DNA of 49,486 bases, from positions 1 through 49,486 of the forward strand of contig NZ_JBPYCS010000020.1 in the NCBI RefSeq assembly GCF_051846935.1. The letters run 5' to 3'. Shown here in pieces: positions 6,933 through 15,372 of this stretch. Positions within the stretch are counted from its first letter, which is position 1; each line of letters opens with the position of its first letter. This DNA is from JBPYCR01 sp051846935. Its GTDB lineage: Bacteria > Bacillota > Bacilli > Bacillales > Amphibacillaceae. Made by a program: the position numbers and the translations under genes. The notes under the pieces are model-generated. The model made no database searches, was not told the DNA's origin, and saw nothing but the letters and a program-made list of their open reading frames with translations.

Positions 6933-9900
6933 TTATTGGATAATAAATTTTGTTTTGCTGCTGCCTTCATTCGTTTTAGTTACTTCTAGTATAGCTGGGA
7001 ACATTGCTTTTAGCTCCTTCACATGCGAAATCACGCCGATCGTTCGTCCAGAACGTTGGAGTTCAATTAACGTATCAATTGCTTTATATAATGACTCTTC
7101 ATCAAGAGAACCAAATCCTTCATCAATAAACATCGTATCAATTGCAATATTGCCTTGAAAGGACTGAATTACATCAGACATCCCTAAAGCTAAACTAAGG
7201 CTTGCGTTAAACTTCTCCCCTCCTGAGAGTGATTTTACATCACGTGTTTGTCCTGTATACGCATCATACACATCTAGGGCAAGTCCACTTTGACGCCCAT
7301 GTGTTTCTTGACGATCGCTGCGCATTAATAAAAACTGCCCATTCGATAACCGTTTCAATCTATGGTTTGCCGCATCAATTATTTGCTCCAAATATTCCAT
7401 TTGCAAATACCGTTCAAAAGAAATCTTTTGACTGTTTTGTCCTCTAATTACATCATATAAATCAGTAAGGAGTACCAGCTTTTCTTCTTGCCTTCTTACC
7501 TTTTGATACGTATTTTCAATTTTTTCTTTTATCGAATGCGCTTCCTTGAGGTAATCTTTTGATAAATTAAATATTTTAAGTGCTTGCTCATACGCTTGCT
7601 TCAAGTGTTGCAATTGGGCGTGAATCTCTGTAAGGTCTTTTTTTTGTTTATCTTTTAACGCGTCTTGCAGTTCTTTGACTTGGTGGTGTATTGTAGAAAC
7701 ATTTTGTTTGAAGTTATTTATTTTTTCCTTCAAGCTCTGTCGATCAGCTGAAGACATTTTTGCTTCTTCATACTTACTCTCTGATGGAAAGTCAGACTCT
7801 TTAAGCATAGCAAAAAAATGTGTTTCTAATTCACTGCACTTTCTTTTTGCTTCGTCCCATTGCTGTTTTGCATGTTTGGAATTCGCATTTGCTCTCGTTT
7901 CTGCTTCCTGTGCCTGCTGAAAATTTCTCTGTGCCATTTCCCATGCGTTCAAAAGCTGCGTTTTCTTTGTTTCTGCTTCTGTAATTTGTTGCTCAAGCGC
8001 AGATAAGGAACGAGCATTTTCAGGGATAGCGCGTACTCTTTCCTTTTGCACAGCACAATTTGTGTCATAATTTGACTTCTGATTTACATATGTTTCTTGT
8101 ATTTCTTTATATTCTTCTTCCAACCGTTTATGCTCGCTTACTAATTGCTCGTGTGCATCTTTTAGTTTTGTTAGTCTTTTTCTGTTTGCCTCCATATTAG
8201 CTACTTCTACTTTTAATTGCTTTCCTTCATTTACGAGGCGTTCCATTTCTTGTTCTGCTTCACTATCCTGGATACCGTATTGCTGCAGTGCCTCTTTGAA
8301 TTCTTGTAAGCGCGATTTGTTCAACTTATCCCTATCTGAGACTTCTCGATACGCCGATTCTTCGCTTTCAAACTTCTGCTTCATCTTCTCAAGCTGTTCT
8401 GTTGTTACGAGATTTTCCTCCCGGGCTTTATTTGGGTGGTTTTCACTTCCGCATACAGGGCAAGCATCACCATCGTGGAGATGAGAAGCAAGTATTGCCG
8501 CTTGGTTGTGTAACCAAGTTTTTTCTACCTCTTTATATGCTGTCTTCATTTTTTCAAAGGATGCTTGCTTCGTTTGCACTTCTTTCGTTAATACACGTTC
8601 ATTTTGTTTCTCTTCCAAATATCGCTTTAAAGCGGTTGCTTGTTCTCTCATGAGGAGTAATTTTTCCTTTTCTTCTGGATACCGCTCGATCTCTTTTTCA
8701 ATCCTTTTTATTTCGTTCTCTTCTTCTTGGCGTTTTGCTTCTATTTTTGATACGTACTTTTTTTGCTCTTCCAGCTTATGATAACTTGCTCGTACATCTT
8801 TCCGAAGCTTTTCTAACTGACTGTTTTTTTCATCAATTTCTTTTACAGCTGGTAAAAATTCTCGCAAGCGAGTTACATGTTGTGCTGCTGCATCTCTTTC
8901 GCCCTGTCTATTCGCTTCTCGATCAAACGTCTGCTTCGCTTGTGTATGTTGTTCGATTGCCTTTGTTCTATCCTTTTGAGCTTGGGCATACGCTACTGCT
9001 TTTGCTTTCTCTTCCTGTCGCATTACTTGGAGTTGGCTTTCGTATGGAAAAAGCTCATTTGCTTTTTCTGCACGTTTTAGCAATCGTTCTTTTTCATTAA
9101 AAGCGGGTAATTGTTGTTCCAACTCTTTTTGCTTTCGTTGTTTATCTTCTAGCTCCTCAAACCGTTCATTAATTATTTTCTGTTCAAAATAAACATTCGC
9201 ACTTTTGTCATGCTTATTATAAGCAGCTTCATATGCCTTTTCATCTATTATTATTTTATTTTCATAAAAAACGATTTCTTCATCTAAACCATCAAGCAGT
9301 TGGTTCATATTAAAATGTTCTTTTTTCAATACTTGAAATAATGTAGATTGCTCCCTGACTGGTAATGTAGCTTGAATACTTTGCACATTCGTATCAAGTA
9401 ATTGCTGCTCGCGTTTAAATTGATTATTTAGCTCATCTTTTCTTTCCTTTAATCGTCCTCCAATTTGTTGATACGATTCCGTTCTAAACAAACGACGTAA
9501 AATAGCTTCCTTATTTTCGGTTTGTGAAGTTAAAAGTTTACGAAACTCGCCTTGTGGCAGCATCACTATTTGTTTAAATTGATCTTGGGTCAATCCGATT
9601 AACGATTCTATTTTTTTATTAATCTCGGATACAATTGGACGATCGACACATGGCTTTTCTATCCCATCCACGAATTCAACAAATTCATAGCGATCGCCGG
9701 TTTTATTTTTATTGCCTTTCTTCACATGTGCCAGCTGTCGGAAAATACGATACTGTTTGCCATGTATATCGAATGTCAATTCAACCGCCGTATGAACATC
9801 ATCGTCCGCAAAATCACTACGGAGCATTGAATAATTTTCTCGATCCTGTCCACTGGCCGAGCCGTACAATGCAAAACAAATCCCATCAAAGATTGTTGTT

Positions 9901-10022
9901 TTTCCTGCACCTGTATTCCCAGAGATGACAAAAAGACGATTTGCTTTTAGCGTTGTAAAATCGATTATCTCCGTATTTTTATACGGTCCAAATGCCGTTA
10001 ATTTCAATTTTAATGGTTTCAT
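6933..10022 (-). CDS. sbcC: Exonuclease subunit SbcC (Rad50-like ATPase)
   Basis: A 1029-residue SMC/Rad50-type protein. With SbcD it forms the nuclease that opens DNA hairpins and processes ends at stalled forks. Domains in order: Walker A GNTGAGKT (35-42), a long coiled coil rich in E/K/Q, the zinc hook CPVC near residue 520, a second coiled coil, the ABC signature KSLSGGEKF near 930, and Walker B TMFIDEGFGSLDEES near 965. Length is typical. I start at ATG 10022 because GGAGG lies 6 nt before it; the ATG two codons upstream abuts that site. It is 21 bp downstream of sbcD, forming an operon. Confidence 0.95.
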   Translation of the reverse strand: MKPLKLKLTAFGPYKNTEIIDFTTLKANRLFVISGNTGAGKTTIFDGICFALYGSASGQDRENYSMLRSDFADDDVHTAVELTFDIHGKQYRIFRQLAHVKKGNKNKTGDRYEFVEFVDGIEKPCVDRPIVSEINKKIESLIGLTQDQFKQIVMLPQGEFRKLLTSQTENKEAILRRLFRTESYQQIGGRLKERKDELNNQFKREQQLLDTNVQSIQATLPVREQSTLFQVLKKEHFNMNQLLDGLDEEIVFYENKIIIDEKAYEAAYNKHDKSANVYFEQKIINERFEELEDKQRKQKELEQQLPAFNEKERLLKRAEKANELFPYESQLQVMRQEEKAKAVAYAQAQKDRTKAIEQHTQAKQTFDREANRQGERDAAAQHVTRLREFLPAVKEIDEKNSQLEKLRKDVRASYHKLEEQKKYVSKIEAKRQEEENEIKRIEKEIERYPEEKEKLLLMREQATALKRYLEEKQNERVLTKEVQTKQASFEKMKTAYKEVEKTWLHNQAAILASHLHDGDACPVCGSENHPNKAREENLVTTEQLEKMKQKFESEESAYREVSDRDKLNKSRLQEFKEALQQYGIQDSEAEQEMERLVNEGKQLKVEVANMEANRKRLTKLKDAHEQLVSEHKRLEEEYKEIQETYVNQKSNYDTNCAVQKERVRAIPENARSLSALEQQITEAETKKTQLLNAWEMAQRNFQQAQEAETRANANSKHAKQQWDEAKRKCSELETHFFAMLKESDFPSESKYEEAKMSSADRQSLKEKINNFKQNVSTIHHQVKELQDALKDKQKKDLTEIHAQLQHLKQAYEQALKIFNLSKDYLKEAHSIKEKIENTYQKVRRQEEKLVLLTDLYDVIRGQNSQKISFERYLQMEYLEQIIDAANHRLKRLSNGQFLLMRSDRQETHGRQSGLALDVYDAYTGQTRDVKSLSGGEKFNASLSLALGMSDVIQSFQGNIAIDTMFIDEGFGSLDEESLYKAIDTLIELQRSGRTIGVISHVKELKAMFPAILEVTKTNEGSSKTKFIIQ

Positions 10023-10043
10023 TTGCATCCTCCATCAATCGTG

Positions 10044-11234
10044 TCATTTGTTTGGCACAGTCGTTTTTGCTTCTTCATGCGTTTCTTTTTCTTCTTTAAG
10101 TAAGTCATCCAGCACTTCTTTTAATATATCTTCTGTTTCCTCAGAAGCTTCTCTCCCTTTCACTTCTTTGTAAAAGGCTTTAAACAATTCTAAATCAGTC
10201 ATTTTTGTCCGACCTTTTGAGTAGGTTTCTTGCTTAGATGAACGACTGGAAAAGTAATTTTTTCGTTCAACATGCATTGCATTTGGAAAAACGGAGCGTA
10301 CCTTTTCCATTGGTGATAGAATAGGAGTTTCGTCCTTTAAGCTCACAAACACGTAGTCATCACTCGTTGGATACGTTAACAGCTCGTCCATCGTTGCTTC
10401 TATTGTGCGCATATCTCTTTTTGGAGTTAGATTTCGTTTTTCGACGGTTACTTCACCTGCTTCATCAAGCTCTACAATATAAAACCCTTTTTGATGATGC
10501 TCTTCCGATATTGAATATTTTAAAATAGATCCAGCATAACGAATCGTTTCTTGCAACACTGTATGAGCCCGATGTAAATGACCGAGAGCTGTATAATGAA
10601 AATCAGTAAAAATTCGCGCATTCACATATTCCGCTCCGCCGATCGATAGCGGTCGTTCGGAATCACTCGTATTCTCTTCTTCCTCACCATAAGGAGTCGC
10701 AAAAGCATGCCCAACATAAATATGTCGTGCTTCCGGGTCTTTCTTTCTATGAATCTCATCTACTATTTTTTTAGCTGCTTCATCATGCGTTCGAATTGTT
10801 TCGTCCTGAAACAAATGACGAACAACGCTCGGGTCACAGTATGGGATAAGATAGACATGTACTTCACCAAAATCATCGTGTAAAACAACTGGATCAAGTT
10901 CCTTTGTCAATTGCCCTGTAATATGTAATCCATTCTTTTTTAACATATTGCTAGCAAAATGAAGCCTACTCGGACTGTCGTGGTTTCCTGCAATGGCTAA
11001 TACGGGTATTCCCAGCTGTAAAACTATTGTATCTAGCGCTTTATTCAATAAATGTACCGCTTCTGTCGGTGGAACTGCCCGGTCGTATAAATCGCCAGCG
11101 ATAATTACAGCGTCTGGTTTTTCTTTTTTTATCTGAGCAATAAACTCTTCAAGTATATATTGCTGATCCTCTGTCATATACATACCTTGTACGAGTTTAC
11201 CTAAATGCCAATCCGCAGTATGAAAAAACTTCAT
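10044..11234 (-). CDS. sbcD: Exonuclease subunit SbcD (Mre11-like nuclease)
   Basis: A 396-residue calcineurin-like metallophosphoesterase and nuclease partner of SbcC. Metal-binding motifs are ADWHLGK (7-13), GDLYDRA (47-53), GNHDSPSRL near residue 82, a later GHAFAT and GHLHRAH near 216. The C-terminal part is the capping/SbcC-binding domain and ends in a charged tail (DLLKEEKETHEEAKTT). The GAGGGGG site 8 nt before ATG 11234 supports this start. It is the first gene of the sbcDC operon. Confidence 0.94.
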   Translation of the reverse strand: MKFFHTADWHLGKLVQGMYMTEDQQYILEEFIAQIKKEKPDAVIIAGDLYDRAVPPTEAVHLLNKALDTIVLQLGIPVLAIAGNHDSPSRLHFASNMLKKNGLHITGQLTKELDPVVLHDDFGEVHVYLIPYCDPSVVRHLFQDETIRTHDEAAKKIVDEIHRKKDPEARHIYVGHAFATPYGEEEENTSDSERPLSIGGAEYVNARIFTDFHYTALGHLHRAHTVLQETIRYAGSILKYSISEEHHQKGFYIVELDEAGEVTVEKRNLTPKRDMRTIEATMDELLTYPTSDDYVFVSLKDETPILSPMEKVRSVFPNAMHVERKNYFSSRSSKQETYSKGRTKMTDLELFKAFYKEVKGREASEETEDILKEVLDDLLKEEKETHEEAKTTVPNK

Positions 11235-11327
11235 AAAAATCCCCCTCTTGTATATTATGTTTAGGCATTATTATTCCGCCTATTGTTTCTAAATGGTTCT
11301 ATATCAATAATCGGGTATGTTATGCCC

Positions 11328-11457
11328 GTTACTTTGCACTACAGGCGGACGCTTTCCGCGAGCAGGGCTTGAGACTCCTCGGAAGAAAACCATTTCCTGT
11401 GGGGTATCAAGACGCATGCTTTTCCCGCCGGAGTCGCCGCCTTTCATTCCAAGTAAC
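11328..11457. repeat. Palindromic intergenic repeat (mini-element) 1
   Basis: About 130 bp bounded by inverted ends GTTACTT (11328-11334) and AAGTAAC (11451-11457), with further pairing AGGCGG/CCGCCT inside. It contains the core GCTTTCCGCGAGCAGGGCTT that recurs, with changes, at 16013, 24545 and 34266. No ORF. It resembles the GC-rich repeats scattered through intergenic regions of Bacillaceae genomes. Confidence 0.65.
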
Positions 11458-11904
11458 TTCCTTTTAATCACTGGCTTAGTTTAGTGTTGTCTTTTTTAGC
11501 ATATTTGTTTCTTGATATCTTTATATTTAATTATCCTGCTCTTGACCTATCACCGCAGTCTTTTATTACGTTATCAATCAAACGCGATGTGAATTCACGC
11601 ATTATAAAATCATTAATCAATCGGACTGTTCCTTCATAGTAAATTCCCTACCTATAGATAAATGCATTAAAAGCAAACTAAAAAGGGAACACTTGCTATA
11701 ATATTGAAAGACTTCAAACAAATACGATCCGAAAACATTGGAAAACTACTTCCTATGATCATTATACGTCAACCACGTATGTTTCGCATCCAGGTTTTAT
11801 GCAATGTGGAGCTTGTTTAATGCTACGGTTTAGAAGATCCATGTTTAAATTCACTTTTTAAAGGTATAAGAATAAATAAAACTATTTTTTTGAAGGAGGA
11901 ACTA
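11458..11904. other. Gap before the antiporter gene; no recognised gene
   Basis: I find no complete gene here. A short minus-strand stretch (about 11540-11625) could read ...FIMREFTSRLIDNVIKDCGD.. and a plus-strand stretch (about 11705-11870) could read ..TTYVSHPGFMQCGACLMLRF.. . Both lack start and ribosome binding site and may be gene debris. The AAGGAGG site at 11893-11898 belongs to the next gene. Confidence 0.3.
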
Positions 11905-13116
11905 ATGACAATTGTACAAATTGTATTACTGCTAACAATTGGGTACTTTATTTTCACACTTGACATGAAGCAAAACAAACTCCCTGTACCTGTTATTCTT
12001 GTTATTATTGGTATTGGTTTATCATTTACACCTTACTTTGCAACGATAAAAGTAACCGAAGATATGATTTATTCCGTTTTTCTACCTAGTTTATTGTTTA
12101 TTTCTGCCTATCAATTTTCATCAAAATCATTAAAAAAACACGCAGGTATTATTAGTTTTCTAAGTACGATTGGAATTATTGCTACAATGCTATTTTTAGG
12201 ATTGTTTATTTATTATTTCAATTTTTCTTATACTACTATTCCTTTTCTAGGAGCACTATTGCTGGCAACAATTTTAACTCCAACAGATCCTGTATCTGTT
12301 GTATCTGTGCTAAAGCAATCTTCCGATAATCCTGATATAGCTGCCATAGTTGATGGGGAATCAATGATAAATGACGGTACGAGTATTGTATTGTTTTCAT
12401 TTATTTTTGACATGTATGTAAACGGGCAATCGTTACATATGCTTAATTTTATTCAATCATTTTTATTTGTCTCTTTTGGTGGAATTGCGATCGGACTAAG
12501 CGTTGGTTGGCTATTAAGTAAGGCGGTACATATCTTCTCTAAAAGAGATTACCAAGTTATGTTAAGTATAGTAATTGCGTATGGGGGATTTCATCTTGCC
12601 GAGCATTTTGGTGTTTCGGGTGTACTTGCAACCGTAACTTCAGGTATTATGCTTTCTTGGGAATTTAGTCGTGTAAATAAGGAGGATCATTACCGGGAAA
12701 AATTAGATGGTTTTTGGGGTGTAATAGAGCCGTCATTGCTCAGTTTACTTTTCTTACTAATTGGTATAGAAGTAGCTGACTATTTAGTTCATAGTCTTTG
12801 GGCTTACGTAATCGTACTATTTTTCGCAACAATATTCATTCGCTTTTTAATTGTTTTAGGAACGATGAAGTTGTTTTCTAAGTGGAATCACATATCATTA
12901 GATCAGTCTTTCATCATTTCTTGGTCTGGAATTAAAGGTACGATGTCCATATTTTTATTGCTAACTTTAACCTTAGCTTCAACAAATAATACAGACACAA
13001 TTGTTTCAATCGGATTTTCAGTCGTCTTGTTATCTTTAATTATTCAAAGTATCGGTGTCTACCCTTTATCCTTGATCATAAATAAAAGAACACAACGAAT
13101 CGAGGCGAACAAATAG
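11905..13116 (+). CDS. Na+/H+ antiporter, CPA1 (NhaP/NHE) family
   Basis: A 403-residue inner-membrane protein with about twelve hydrophobic spans. The family hallmarks are TPTDPVSVVSVLKQS (about residues 125-140) and DGESMINDGTSIVLFSF (about 149-165), which carries the ion-binding Asp pair. Proteins of this family exchange cytoplasmic Na+ (or K+) for external protons. No long cytosolic C-terminal regulatory domain is present, so it is a short NhaP-like form. ATG 11905 follows AAGGAGG by 6 nt; a TTG five codons upstream overlaps that site and is unlikely. Confidence 0.9.
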   Translation: MTIVQIVLLLTIGYFIFTLDMKQNKLPVPVILVIIGIGLSFTPYFATIKVTEDMIYSVFLPSLLFISAYQFSSKSLKKHAGIISFLSTIGIIATMLFLGLFIYYFNFSYTTIPFLGALLLATILTPTDPVSVVSVLKQSSDNPDIAAIVDGESMINDGTSIVLFSFIFDMYVNGQSLHMLNFIQSFLFVSFGGIAIGLSVGWLLSKAVHIFSKRDYQVMLSIVIAYGGFHLAEHFGVSGVLATVTSGIMLSWEFSRVNKEDHYREKLDGFWGVIEPSLLSLLFLLIGIEVADYLVHSLWAYVIVLFFATIFIRFLIVLGTMKLFSKWNHISLDQSFIISWSGIKGTMSIFLLLTLTLASTNNTDTIVSIGFSVVLLSLIIQSIGVYPLSLIINKRTQRIEANK

Positions 13117-13140
13117 CCTCGATTCGCTTCAAGTTCATTT
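13096..13140. terminator. Hairpin at the end of the antiporter gene
   Basis: Arms CGAATCGAGGC (13096-13106) and GCCTCGATTCG (13116-13126) overlap the stop codon; a T-run lies a few bases on (CATTTTTTATT). It lies between convergent genes. Confidence 0.6.
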
Positions 13141-13141
13141 T

Positions 13142-13279
13142 TTATTGGCGCTTTTTCGTTTTTTTATTATTGAACCGTTCCGTTGCTGTCCATGGTTCAT
13201 TCGCTAATTCATGGTCGTATTTTTTTGAAAGTTTTTTACGTACAGCATGTTCATCACTCACTGGTTTTTTTCTTGGCAT
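13142..13279 (-). CDS. Small basic protein of unknown function (45 aa)
   Basis: The protein starts MPRKKPVSDEHAVRKKLSKK and ends with FNNKKTKKRQ. It is very basic with no membrane span. A GAGGAG site lies 10 nt before the ATG. Such short Lys/Arg-rich proteins are common in Bacillaceae; nucleic-acid or spore association is possible, but I do not recognise the family. Confidence 0.6.
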   Translation of the reverse strand: MPRKKPVSDEHAVRKKLSKKYDHELANEPWTATERFNNKKTKKRQ

Positions 13280-13329
13280 GCGCACACTTCTCCTCTCAAT
13301 CAGAAATTCATTTTTTTATACTTATAAAT

Positions 13330-13761
13330 CTACTCTTTGCTAATATAGAGCGTTTGAGGTGTATACGTGTTTTTATTCATTAGGCGTATGAGAACAGGGG
13401 TTATCTCTATGATCATATAGTTTGGATCGTCAGCATCTTTAAACCATTGCTTCATGCTTTCATTCCATAACTTTTCTTTTAAAGACGCAGAATCATTAAC
13501 AGACACTTTCCCTTCATACTCCACATACGCATCACCAAATCCCTCTCCGTTATATCCTAAGATAATATGCGTGTACGGATTATCCTTCATTTCTTCTACC
13601 TTATGGGTCTCCTTGCTCGTAGCTGTAAACAATTGTAAATTTTCATGATAGAAAGTCATGTATCGGGAATGTGGCTTATTAGCTTTAACAGTTGCCATAG
13701 GACCTACTGTATCATGTTCGAGGATGCTTTCAATTTGCTCGCGAAGTTTTTGTTCCTCCAA
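13330..13761 (-). CDS. General stress protein 26 / pyridoxamine-phosphate-oxidase-like protein (YdaG-like)
   Basis: A 143-residue split-barrel flavin-binding protein. It resembles B. subtilis YdaG: an N-terminal helix (EEQKLREQIESILEHDTVG), then beta strands MATVKANKPHSRYMTFYHEN and LQLFTATSKETHKVEEMKDN. Family members bind FMN or F420; most are uncharacterised and ydaG belongs to the sigma-B stress regulon in B. subtilis. A GGAGG site is present before ATG 13761. I could not find a convincing sigma-B promoter upstream. Confidence 0.8.
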   Translation of the reverse strand: MEEQKLREQIESILEHDTVGPMATVKANKPHSRYMTFYHENLQLFTATSKETHKVEEMKDNPYTHIILGYNGEGFGDAYVEYEGKVSVNDSASLKEKLWNESMKQWFKDADDPNYMIIEITPVLIRLMNKNTYTPQTLYISKE

Positions 13762-14030
13762 TTCATCTCCTCCTTCCAGTATGTATATTATTGCTTATTA
13801 TTGCTTTTTTATTAGCTCGATTTAACCTACGCTTGAAAGCATTCATTAGCTTTTGTACAGTTAGTATAAAATAATGTTAATGCTCCGATTTATTCGGTCG
13901 AAAGTATAAAATTAACGGATCGATTTACTATTTATTGGTACCGTCATAAAGTGATTTTATATTCATGAATCCTCTGATTGATTATAGCCATACTATACGA
14001 GAAAGTTCGATTTATAGAGGGGTGATTAAT

Positions 14031-14405
14031 ATGGAAGCAAGTGAAAACGAGCCAACAAATTACTTTGACCAATCCATTATGGATTACAAACAAGGCAGCA
14101 GTCGAGTACAAAAGCATTTGCCTAATGTCGTTCAAGGCTATTTTAACTTTACGGAAGCATGTTTCAAAGAAGGAACAATTAGCCAAAAGCATAAACAACT
14201 AACGGCACTCGGCATAAGTATATTTGCACAAGATGAGTATTGTATTATGTATCATGCTAAAGGGGCAGTCGAACATGGGGCAACAGAAGATGAATTAATG
14301 GAAACAATTGCTGTTTGTGCTGCACTTGGCGGTGGTGCCGCATTTTCGCAAGGTGTCACATTAGCTTTGGACACATTTGATTTTTATAGAGAAACGAATC
14401 ATTAA
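14031..14405 (+). CDS. Carboxymuconolactone decarboxylase / AhpD-like protein (YurZ-like)
   Basis: A 124-residue helical protein. The CMD core is EYCIMYHAKGAVEHGATEDELMETI, followed by a glycine-rich AALGGGAAFSQGV. In peroxidase-active AhpD proteins the core is CxxCxxxH; here the first cysteine is replaced (DEYCIMYH), leaving one Cys and the His. It is therefore probably not a two-cysteine peroxidase, though a one-Cys or non-redox role is possible. ATG 14031 follows GAGGGGTGA; 22 further codons could be read upstream without a ribosome binding site. It stands alone and ends in a hairpin. Confidence 0.8.
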   Translation: MEASENEPTNYFDQSIMDYKQGSSRVQKHLPNVVQGYFNFTEACFKEGTISQKHKQLTALGISIFAQDEYCIMYHAKGAVEHGATEDELMETIAVCAALGGGAAFSQGVTLALDTFDFYRETNH

Positions 14406-14408
14406 ACA

Positions 14409-14446
14409 CATCATCCACTTGACTCTAATAAATCAAGTGGATGATG
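14409..14446. terminator. Bidirectional hairpin between convergent genes
   Basis: Perfect 14-bp arms CATCATCCACTTGA and TCAAGTGGATGATG with a 10-nt loop, between the CMD gene and the next minus-strand gene. The T-tract is weak. Confidence 0.7.
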
Positions 14447-14456
14447 TATTTCACTA

Positions 14457-14828
14457 TTAAATTACTTCATTAAAAATTAAACCTTTATCAAATTCAATTA
14501 CTTTTAAACGATTTGTTTTCTTTATATAAATACTTTTCACACGATTTTTTCCGTTTTCATCTTGTAGAACAATAATGCGTTTATTTGGATTATCCTCTAC
14601 TACGTTTACTGAATAATCTGCATATCCCTTTTCCGCTAAAATCTCTTTTTCAGGATATGTTTGTACCGTACTTGGGTCTTGAACATCAACTTCATCTACT
14701 TCTACAATCTTGTTTTGCTCGTTTAATTGTGGCTCCTTCACATGGTCAGCAGAAACGAGTCCATATGTTGCGCTACCTGCTGCAATAAGTACTGCTACTA
14801 TTATTATAGTAGTAACTGTTTTTTTCAT
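14457..14828 (-). CDS. Exported or membrane-anchored protein of unknown function (123 aa)
   Basis: The N-terminus MKKTVTTIIIVAVLIAAGSA is a signal sequence or anchor with no lipobox. The remainder is an acidic, strand-rich extracellular domain (residues about 28-123) with no cysteines. I recognise no family. A GGAGAGAAAC site precedes the ATG. It is downstream of a strong minus-strand terminator and the palindromic debris at 14935, so it should have its own promoter. Confidence 0.65.
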   Translation of the reverse strand: MKKTVTTIIIVAVLIAAGSATYGLVSADHVKEPQLNEQNKIVEVDEVDVQDPSTVQTYPEKEILAEKGYADYSVNVVEDNPNKRIIVLQDENGKNRVKSIYIKKTNRLKVIEFDKGLIFNEVI

Positions 14829-14929
14829 ATTGTTTCTCTCCTCATTTAGTATGTTTAGGCTTTCTTTACGGCCTATTAATTCTTACTAATTTACAAAAAC
14901 ACCAAAACCTCTTTGTTGATAACTCCATT

Positions 14930-15000
14930 ACCTGTAACGGAGGCCGGATGCTGTTCGCAAGCCTGGTTTGATTCTCCACGGAATAATTATTTTCAACTTA
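14930..15000. repeat. Degraded copy of the palindromic intergenic repeat family
   Basis: CTGTAACGGAGGCCGGATGCTGTTCGCAAGCC resembles, with many changes, the GGCGGATGCTTTCCGCGGGC start of the other copies. The second half is lost. Assignment by eye. Confidence 0.35.
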
Positions 15001-15104
15001 ACATATCACCCGTGGTCTTTAGTAAGTATGTTTATATAATAAACCACACAGATTAAAGAAAGCTTTGATTAAAATTAGAAATTGATGAGAAAATATAAAA
15101 AGCT

Positions 15105-15153
15105 AAAAGAAAAGAGGGCTTCAATTATCGACAACCGATAACGAAACCCTCTC
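15105..15153 (-). terminator. Terminator of the candidate small RNA
   Basis: On the minus strand GAGAGGGTTTCGTTATCG pairs with CGATAATTGAAGCCCTC, then TTTTCTTTT. Confidence 0.8.
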
Positions 15154-15261
15154 ATTTATGTGGCTAGTAATGAACTAGCCTTTTACGAAATTTGCGGCGA
15201 AGATGCATGTGTTCACATCCACATGAAGAAATACTTCGACTTATGCAAATCAGCTCATCGC
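15105..15261 (-). ncRNA. Candidate structured small RNA (about 157 nt), unassigned
   Basis: A minus-strand unit with promoter and terminator but no reading frame. From its 5' end: (1) a long interrupted hairpin with nested arms ATTTGC/GCAAAT, CGAAG/CTTCG and CATGTG/CACATG; (2) a hairpin GGCTAG-ttcatta-CTAGCC; (3) a strong terminator hairpin GAGGG..TTATCG/CGATAA..CCCTC followed by TTTTCTTTT. An extended -10 TGGTATAAT lies just upstream (15268-15273). It is divergent from the PfpI-like gene. I do not recognise it as 6S, SRP, RNase P or tmRNA. A trans-acting regulator is the simplest guess; the next gene downstream starts about 275 bp away, so it is not an obvious leader. Confidence 0.6.
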
Positions 15262-15267
15262 TTTATC

Positions 15268-15296
15268 ATTATACCATATTATCTATAGCAAAAGAG
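15268..15296 (-). promoter_or_regulatory. Extended -10 promoter of the candidate small RNA
   Basis: The minus strand shows TGG-TATAAT (TATAAT at 15268-15273), a TGn-type extended -10. The -35 region (CTCTTT/TCTTTT) is weak, as is usual with extended -10 promoters. Confidence 0.55.
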
Positions 15297-15308
15297 GATT
15301 TTTATAAA

Positions 15309-15334
15309 GTTTTAGTGAAATAGTAATGTGGTAT
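15309..15334 (+). promoter_or_regulatory. Possible sigma-B promoter of the PfpI-like gene
   Basis: GTTTTA (15309-15314), 14 bp, TGGTAT (15329-15334) is close to the sigma-B consensus GTTTAA-N12..15-GGGTAT. An overlapping TATAGT could serve sigma-A. Homologues such as B. subtilis YfkM are general stress proteins, which fits. Confidence 0.45.
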
Positions 15335-15372
15335 AGTACGAATTAGAATGTTAAAAAGGAGTGACTTATTAT

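Noticed and set aside
6775..10173. Several plus-strand frames rich in Phe, Leu, Ser and Cys
   Set aside because: They mirror sbcC, sbcD and the HAD gene; their composition is that of an antisense strand of Lys/Glu-rich coiled coils.
15105..15261. Reading the structured region as a leader (riboswitch) of the gene at 14457-14828
   Set aside because: The terminator is followed by 275 bp including repeat debris before that gene, and the hairpin lacks an alternative antiterminator partner that I can find.
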